Source of the DNA: a bacterium
GTDB lineage: Bacteria > Electryoneota > RPQS01
Assembly: GCA_016721565.1 (NCBI GenBank)
Contig: JADKHW010000038.1
Coordinates: 1 to 27,797 of the forward strand
Length of the DNA stretch: 27,797 bases
Direction: 5' to 3'
Of this stretch, positions 23,022 to 27,797 are shown one piece after another. Under the pieces are notes generated by a model. The model was not told the DNA's origin and made no database searches. It worked only from the letters and a program-made list of their open reading frames with translations. The translations under genes and the position numbers were made by a program. Position 1 is the stretch's first letter; the number at the start of each line of letters is the position of its first letter.

Positions 23022-24274
23022 TTGACACTGTTTGAAGAATTTCAGTGGCGCGGGCTGGTTTTTGACGCGACGGGTGAAACTGCTGAAGCGGTAAAGACTC
23101 CGCTTGTGGTGTATGCGGGATTTGATCCGACGGCGACGAGTTTGCATGTGGGGAGTTTGGTGCCGCTGTTGCAACTCAGACGCTGTCAGTTGTTCGGTCA
23201 TACGCCGATTGCGTTGGTGGGCGGCGGGACCGGGATGATTGGTGATCCTTCGGGAAAATCGGCTGAGCGGAATTTGCAGACGACGGATCAGATTGCCGAG
23301 AATTTGGCGGGGATGGCCAAGCAGTTGCGCGAGTATCTTGATTTTGACGCGGGAAGAACCCTGCGCAACTCGTGAATAATGCCGAGTGGCTTAACACCGT
23401 GACGATGGTGGAATTCTTGCGCGACATCGGCAAGAACTTCTCCGTCAATGTGATGATGCAGAAGGAGTCGGTGCGCAGAAGGCTTGAAAGCGAAGCGGGA
23501 ATTTCGTACACGGAATTTACGTACAGCTTGATGCAGGCGTACGACTATCTTGAATTGTTTGACCGCTACAATTGCACGCTGCAAATCGGCGGCAGTGATC
23601 AGTGGGGCAACATCACAGCGGGGACAGATTTGATTCGGCGCAAGCGGCAGGGCAAGGCACACGCGATGGTGTTTCCGCTGTTGACGACTTCGACCGGACA
23701 AAAATTCGGCAAGACCGAAGCGGGGACGGTGTGGCTTGATGCTGAGATGACGTCGCCGTATCAGTTCTACCAGTATTGGTACAACACCGACGACCGCGAC
23801 GTGGATCGCTATTTGAAAACGTTTACGTTTTTGACGCGCGAGCGAATTGAAGAGCTTGCGCAGGTGACGGCGAGTTCGCCGGAGAAGCGAATTGCGCAAA
23901 CGGAATTGGCGCGCGAAGTGACTAAGCTTGTGCATGGGGACGGCGGCGTGCAGGCGGCTGAACGCGCGGCAAAGGTTCTGTTCGGCGGCGCGCTGGATGG
24001 ATTGTCAGCCAAAGACGTAGCCGGAATTTTTGCGGACGTGCCGTCGCACTCGATTGCGAATGGCGAAATTCAGAACGGCAAGAATGTTGTGGATTTGATT
24101 GTTGAAGCAGGGTTGTTCAAATCCAAAGGCGAAGCGCGGCGGATGATTGAATCGGGCGGCGTGTATGTCAACAATGAACGGATTGCGGATGCGGCTCATA
24201 ACGTGCTCCGAATCACGCGATTGACGGGGAGCTGCTCGTGTTGCGTAAGGGGAAGAAGGAATATTTGGTGGTGA
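23022..24274 (+). CDS. tyrS: tyrosyl-tRNA synthetase, frameshifted
   Basis: Class I synthetase charging tRNA-Tyr, essential. N-terminal AGFDPTATSLHVGSLVPLLQ (HIGH-like motif HVGS), GGGTGMIGDPSGKSAER, YLELFDRYNCTLQIGGSDQW, GNITAGTDLI and KFGKTEAGTVWLD (KMSKS-like motif KFGKT), then a C-terminal S4-type RNA-binding domain (VVDLIVEAGLFKSKGEARRM, YVNNERI). The frame breaks at about 23355 (one G missing; correct reading GKNPAQLVNNAEWL) and again near 24219 (reading IDGELLVLRKGKKEYLVV), so the exact C-terminus is 24274 or up to 24318. The start is TTG at 23022, with AAGGG upstream, 4 bp after the cyclase-fold gene; the tight spacing implies cotranscription. Reconstructed length about 418, normal for the family. 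Confidence 0.92.
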
Positions 24275-24362
24275 GGGTTGGGGTGATGAGCTGTTGTAGC
24301 ACAAGTCCCAAGCTGTGAATGAGATGTAGATCTGGCTTGGTTTCGGCGATTCATCGTGATCT

Positions 24363-25030
24363 ATGCGCTATGACATGGGAACACCAAAGGATTCGCAAGT
24401 CTTCACAAATACAATGGGTGAAGCACTTGTTGAGCAACCAGGCGTATTAAAACGCCAAACAGAGATTCTTCAAGAACAGGTTTCGCAATCGCGAAATGAA
24501 CATTCGTTCTTACAAGCTTTGTTACTGATGATCTGAAGCATGCAATCGACTCTCTGAACGCCGAAAAGCGATTCACTTGGAAAGGAAAAGAAGATCACTC
24601 AAGATGACGATTACAACCAAGAGTCCTCACATTGTAACAATAACGAACACTTCTACAACCTTACGGGAATGCGCCTTCGGCTTTTCAGGGTATGATCGGC
24701 AAAAAAAGACTCAGAACTTAGAAGAGAATTCATGCTATCTGAGTGGGGTTCCACCTTTCTGCAGGTGAAGAGACGCAGGTCCATGTTTTCCCTCAAAAGA
24801 GCTTCGTTATCCGATGTTTTGAAAACTACGGAAGCACTTGCAAAGAAGCAGGAATTGCAAATCAATAGGCTTTTGACTGAGGAAGAAAAGGAACTAGAGG
24901 ATGATAGTTTTTTGCTTCTGGCTAGCTCTTTATACTGAAGGGAACAGCATATTGCATCAAACACTATTTTTCTAAAGACACCGATGGAAAGTATGACCAA
25001 CTTACGACGCACTTAAATACTTTGCGTTAG
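24363..25030 (+). pseudogene. unrecognised protein gene, broken by several frameshifts
   Basis: Codon-like sequence persists on the plus strand but changes frame at least four times: MRYDMGTPKDSQVFTNTMGE to QEQVSQSRNEHSFLQ; then FVTDDLKHAIDSLNAEKRFT; DDDYNQESSHCNNNEHFYNL to GMRLRLF; SAKKDSELRREFMLSEWGST to EEEKELEDDSFLLLASSLY; and KGTAYCIKHYFSKDTDGKYD to HLNTLR with stop 25028-25030. Joined, this would be a soluble, charged protein of roughly 220 residues. I do not recognise the family, and no ribosome binding site is obvious at 24363. The region is visibly less GC-rich than tyrS and the cyclase-fold gene. It may be a real gene damaged by sequencing errors, or a decayed accessory gene. Confidence 0.4.
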
Positions 25031-25050
25031 ATAGAACATAGTAGTATAAG
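25022..25050 (+). promoter_or_regulatory. sigma70-like promoter candidate
   Basis: TTGCGT (25022-25027), a 17-nt spacer and TATAAG (25045-25050), 32 nt before the ATG at 25083 that carries a strong ribosome binding site. Confidence 0.45.
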
Positions 25051-25082
25051 AATTCAAATAACGTATCATGGGGGATTGTACA

Positions 25083-25480
25083 ATGATTAAATTCTTGATA
25101 GCGTGTTTGGTTGTTATAGGTTTGCAATCCAAAGCATTTGCCGAGGAAAAGTCAGTTGTCGGCCCAGTCCTTCTAGGTACGGCTTTAGCAACTTGATGTC
25201 TAATCTTGGGGCTTTGTTGGAACGATGAGTGCGGCTTGGACGCCATTCATTGAACGGACAAGAGAAGTTGGTCGACAATGGGCCTTAAGCTGCGGGGAAG
25301 GATACAAGCGAAGCTACTTCAATTCTAAGTGACCTGAAAAGCGCAAGGTCAAATATTAAGACGGTTGCCATGGTAAGCTGAGCGCTGGGAATTATTAGCG
25401 CAGTTGCTGGCATGGTTAAGATGAAAATGCCAAGCGTATTAGGTGATGCCGCAGCTAACGAAGCAGCAGGCTTCCATTAA
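25083..25480 (+). pseudogene. small secreted protein, unrecognised, broken by frameshifts
   Basis: The ATG at 25083 has GGGGGA upstream and a clean signal peptide (MIKFLIACLVVIGLQSKAFA, cleavage before EEKSVVGPV), but meets TGA after 37 codons. Plausible continuations follow in shifting frames: LMSNLGALLER, MSAAWTPFIERTREVGRQWA, AAGKDTSEATSILSDLKSAR, SNIKTVAMVS, and ALGIISAVAGMVKMKMPSVL to GDAAANEAAGFH with stop 25478-25480. The joined product would be about 130 residues, with a hydrophobic stretch (ALGIISAVAGMV) near the end. No family recognised. The promoter, ribosome binding site and signal peptide argue that a real gene starts here; the high density of shifts in 400 bp leaves decay possible. 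Confidence 0.4.
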
Positions 25481-25524
25481 TATTGGCTTCAGTTTCTGAA
25501 CAATGCGATAATGACGACTTGATT

Positions 25525-25656
25525 GGGATTGTTGGTTTGCGCTGTGGTTGGTTGGCTACTTTGACAAGATCCTTCAGGATGACAAGGTGCTTGGGGTTGT
25601 TGGTTTGCGCGTAGATTGCAGCCTACTTGAATAGATCCTTACAGAGGATGACAGAA
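25525..25656. repeat. imperfect tandem repeat, 68-bp period, containing family A hairpins
   Basis: Unit 1 begins GGGATTGTTGGTTTGCGC at 25525 and unit 2 GGGGTTGTTGGTTTGCGC at 25593. Each then carries a family A hairpin (AGATCCTTCAGGATGACA at 25567; AGATCCTTACAGAGGATGAC at 25633). The second copy abuts the ribosome binding site of the ABM-fold gene. Confidence 0.6.
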
Positions 25657-25665
25657 GGGATACGC

Positions 25666-25950
25666 ATGTTCGTCTCGATTGGAATACATCGGCATCCTAA
25701 GCCAGAAAAGCGGGAGTTGTTGATTGACTCGATGCGGAGATTCGGGGCGGCGATGCGGGGCTGCAAAGGCCTTGTCGATGTTTATCAGCTTGAAGATAAA
25801 GAGTCCGGCGCATTGGTCGGGCTGGCGATTTGGGAAACGCGCGAAGATTGGCTGGCCGCGCGGCCCGCAATGATCGAAGCGGTGAAAGACGATCCATTCG
25901 ATGAGTGGGAAGACAGCGAACCCGAAGGGTTCCGTCTGCAACCGGTATAA
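25666..25950 (+). CDS. ABM-fold (antibiotic biosynthesis monooxygenase-like) small protein
   Basis: 94 residues with the dimeric alpha/beta-barrel pattern: MFVSIGIHRHPKPEKRELLI (strand, then helix), MRRFGAAMRGCKGLVDVYQL, GALVGLAIWETREDWLAARP and a charged C-terminal end. Members include heme-degrading and quinol monooxygenases, and many of unknown role. No specific catalytic motif was recognised. The start ATG at 25666 has AGAAGGGA upstream; the frame opens 13 codons earlier inside the repeat. It lies 9 nt before the LolA-like gene and is probably cotranscribed with it. Confidence 0.65.
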   Translation: MFVSIGIHRHPKPEKRELLIDSMRRFGAAMRGCKGLVDVYQLEDKESGALVGLAIWETREDWLAARPAMIEAVKDDPFDEWEDSEPEGFRLQPV

Positions 25951-25959
25951 AGGAATCAC

Positions 25960-26766
25960 ATGAAGACCTCTTTGGCAGTTTGTGCTCTTGCCGTTCTTTG
26001 CTTTACGAATTTTGCAAAGGCAATCGAGCTTGAAACATTGTTGACTAAGGCGCGCTCGTATCATGAAGGCAAGCTCGCGCATATTGACGACATGGTGATT
26101 GAATACACCGGAACCGTCAATGATCCGAGCGGAAAGGCCGCCAGTATTGTCTCGACGCTAACCCGGATGGGCGAGCTGTGGCGGATGGACGCGACGATAA
26201 GCATGGGCGGCGAAGATGCGAAGCCTGGTCAGGGGATGACCATGGAGACTACCGTGCTGAATGACGGTAAAGAGGTTTGGACTTCGGTGATGGGGATGAA
26301 GATGAAAACACCGAAAGATCAGGCGATGGAAAAGATGTCGTTCGCGCAATATTGGGATGAGCCGCCTGTTGGTTCAACCGTGTTGGGTGAAGAGACGGTG
26401 AATGGCCGCGACTGCTATGTGGTTGAGCATCCCAAAAGTGAGTTCGTCGAGCATCCGGTGAAGATGTGGATTGACAAAGAGTATTTTGTCAATGTGCAGT
26501 CGGAAACTTATGCGAGCGGCAAGCTGATGAAGACGGTGTTCAGCGATTTCAAACCGGCTGACGGCGACTACGTGATTCCCTATAAGTCCGAAGTTTTCAG
26601 CGACGGTACGAAGATGGTAGATGTCACGATTACGAAAGTTTTGGTCAACAAGGGTGTTGACACGGCGCTGTTTGATGCTTCCAAGCTTGAGGGCGGCTCG
26701 ATGGACCTCGACCTGCAAAAGCTGATGAAGGAAGCCGGGAAGATGAAGCAGTCGCAAGGCAAATAA
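25960..26766 (+). CDS. LolA-like outer-membrane lipoprotein-sorting protein (copy 1)
   Basis: 268 residues. Signal peptide MKTSLAVCALAVLCFTNFAK then AIELETLLTKARSYHE; the mature part has the half-barrel strand pattern of LolA/LolB-like proteins: MVIEYTGTVNDPSGKAASIV, LWRMDATISMGG, VLNDGKEVWTSVMGMKMK, LGEETVNGRDCYVVEHP, KMWIDKEYFVNVQSETY, VFSDFKPADGDYVIPYKSEV. Such proteins carry lipids or lipoproteins across the periplasm. It lacks the short size of classical LolA (about 180), so a specialised role is likely. Ribosome binding site AAAGGAATCAC. Intact. Its neighbour is a paralog. Confidence 0.8.
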   Translation: MKTSLAVCALAVLCFTNFAKAIELETLLTKARSYHEGKLAHIDDMVIEYTGTVNDPSGKAASIVSTLTRMGELWRMDATISMGGEDAKPGQGMTMETTVLNDGKEVWTSVMGMKMKTPKDQAMEKMSFAQYWDEPPVGSTVLGEETVNGRDCYVVEHPKSEFVEHPVKMWIDKEYFVNVQSETYASGKLMKTVFSDFKPADGDYVIPYKSEVFSDGTKMVDVTITKVLVNKGVDTALFDASKLEGGSMDLDLQKLMKEAGKMKQSQGK

Positions 26767-26782
26767 CCAGCGTAGACGCTGG
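26767..26782. repeat. small hairpin after copy 1 stop
   Basis: CCAGCG, TAGA, CGCTGG directly after the TAA of the first LolA-like gene. No T run follows, so it is not an obvious terminator. The downstream copy also has TAACCAGCG at its stop. Confidence 0.5.
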
Positions 26783-26823
26783 ACCCATTGCGCTGACGCA
26801 TGCGTTTGAAATGGTGGAGGGGT

Positions 26824-27630
26824 ATGAGACGAGTTTATTGGTTAGTCGCTCTTTGTGTTTGTCAGCTTGCGTTTGCTTACGACATCGCTGATTTTACGCG
26901 CGATGCGAAGGCACATCACGAGCGCTATTTGAACGAGTTGAACGGGCTTCAGCTTGACGTGACCGGAACGATCACGCAGCCGGGTCACGAGTCTTACACG
27001 ATTGACGCGAAGTATTACACACGCGGCAAAAGCTGGCGGACGGATGCAACGCTACGGCAGACGGGCAAGGAAGAGGGATTCCCGATCACCGTGCTGTTCG
27101 ACGGGCAGCAGATTTGGGGTAATTTGCTCGGAATGAAGCTGAAAGTTTCGCGCGGAGATGTTGACAATCGTGTGCGCGGATACTTATATTGGGAACAACC
27201 TGCGGCAGGTTCCGCGATTGCCGGAGAAGAGACCGTCAATGGGCATCCGTGCTGGGTGATTACTACTCCGCTGCGCGAATCGGACGGGAAGGCGGTGACG
27301 ATGCGGAGCTGGTACGACAAGGAGCATTATGTGCTCGTTCAGTCGGAAAGCACGCTCGACACGAAGCCCGTGCGGATGGAGTTTTCGGATTTTCGTGAAG
27401 TGCGCAAAGGTTATGTGATTCCCCATGCGATGCGGGCTGTGCAAAACGACGTACAGATCGTGAACGCGCAGATCGTCTCGGTTGCTTCGGGTGATGCCAT
27501 CAGCAACTCGCAGTTTGATTCGGCCAGCCTTGACGGTGAAGATTTTCCCGACATGGCAGAGTTGATGCGCACGATGCAGATTTTCGGCAAAGTATTCACA
27601 AACGAAGTGACAAAGCTGCTGAAAGATTAA
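26824..27630 (+). CDS. LolA-like outer-membrane lipoprotein-sorting protein (copy 2)
   Basis: 268 residues, paralogous to copy 1: signal peptide MRRVYWLVALCVCQLAFA, then YDIADFTRDAKAHHERYLNE, QLDVTGTITQPGHESYTIDA, SWRTDATLRQTG, VLFDGQQIWGNLLGMKLKVS, IAGEETVNGHPCWVITTPLR, RSWYDKEHYVLVQSES, EFSDFREVRKGYVIPHAMRA. The GEETVNG, C and WYDKEHYV/WIDKEYFV positions match between copies. The start is the ATG at 26824 with GGAGGGGT upstream. Identical length, matching motifs and the shared TAACCAGCG after both stops indicate an old tandem duplication. Presumed periplasmic carrier; cargo unknown. Confidence 0.8.
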   Translation: MRRVYWLVALCVCQLAFAYDIADFTRDAKAHHERYLNELNGLQLDVTGTITQPGHESYTIDAKYYTRGKSWRTDATLRQTGKEEGFPITVLFDGQQIWGNLLGMKLKVSRGDVDNRVRGYLYWEQPAAGSAIAGEETVNGHPCWVITTPLRESDGKAVTMRSWYDKEHYVLVQSESTLDTKPVRMEFSDFREVRKGYVIPHAMRAVQNDVQIVNAQIVSVASGDAISNSQFDSASLDGEDFPDMAELMRTMQIFGKVFTNEVTKLLKD

Positions 27631-27751
27631 CCAGCGTGCCCCTGACTGTTTCCGCCGGCGGGGAGATCGGAAAAGAATTTGGAACCGTGCTTAATCTACG
27701 GGTAAAACGACCAACCCGAGCGCGGAAGTGTTGCACACTTTTCAAGTGTGT

Positions 27752-27797
27752 GGAGAGGTGGCAGAGTGGTCGAATGCGGCAGCCTCGAAAGCCGTTG
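27752..27797 (+). tRNA. tRNA-Ser(CGA), partial, cut by window end
   Basis: Starts GGAGAGGTGGCAGAGTGGTC with the class II D-arm (GGTCGAATGCGG) and loop CTCGAAA, giving anticodon CGA. The 3' half (long variable arm, T arm) lies beyond the window. The anticodon stem as read has an A-C mismatch (GCAGC against GCCGT). A 7-bp hairpin (CACACTT/AAGTGTG, 27734-27750) abuts the 5' end. Confidence 0.85.

Noticed and set aside
1..27797. Prophage, insertion sequence or integrase-based island
   Set aside because: No transposase, integrase, phage structural gene or att-like repeat flanking a tRNA was seen.

Overview
The window looks like chromosomal DNA of a Gram-negative, uncultured bacterium of the FCB superphylum (Bacteroidetes/Calditrichota/KSB1/Electryonea-like lineages). 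The reasons are three secreted proteins ending in type IX secretion (T9SS) type A sorting domains (YPNPFN motif, then a conserved beta-sandwich ending in a Lys-rich tail), an outer-membrane beta-barrel protein, LolA-like proteins, a secreted NHL/multiheme protein, and intergenic hairpin repeats. The species cannot be named from sequence alone.

Layout. 0.2-2.6 kb (minus): an F420/NADP-reductase-like protein, then a two-gene unit of a small Cys-rich secreted protein and a T9SS beta-helix protein. 2.9-4.4 kb: lemA-htpX. 4.7-10 kb: three secreted proteins (two C-type lectin domains plus T9SS tail; repeat propeller-like; NHL plus five CxxCH). 10.3-14.3 kb (minus): an eight-gene ArsR-led operon with four AHSA1/SRPBCC domains, DoxX, DUF1801, VOC/PhnB and SnoaL-like proteins; a sigma70 promoter, a palindromic operator candidate and a terminator are visible. 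14.4-16.6 kb: an ECF sigma factor, a DUF5667-type membrane protein and two tandem paralogous secreted proteins with a CPPGCC motif. 16.6-17.3 kb: a divergent UppS-family protein. 17.4-20.7 kb: a broken FG-GAP/T9SS protein, a beta-barrel protein and a field of hairpin and composite intergenic repeats. 20.8-24.3 kb: tRNA-Arg(ACG), tadA, a squalene-cyclase-fold protein, tyrS. 24.3-25.5 kb: an AT-richer stretch with two unrecognised broken genes. 25.7-27.6 kb: an ABM-fold protein and two tandem LolA-like paralogs; a tRNA-Ser is cut by the window end.

A dominant property is frameshifting. At least 25 small indels break genes whose downstream frame continues the same protein, including tyrS, tadA and htpX. 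Many lie in short homopolymers or dinucleotide repeats, and one gene has two compensating shifts. This points to uncorrected sequencing indels more than to genome decay, so coordinates of interrupted genes are given as reconstructed spans.

The best candidates for something undescribed are the ECF/DUF5667/CPPGCC cassette, the composite A-B intergenic repeat, the cyclase-fold protein without a visible DxDD motif between tadA and tyrS, and the two unknown genes at 24.4-25.5 kb.
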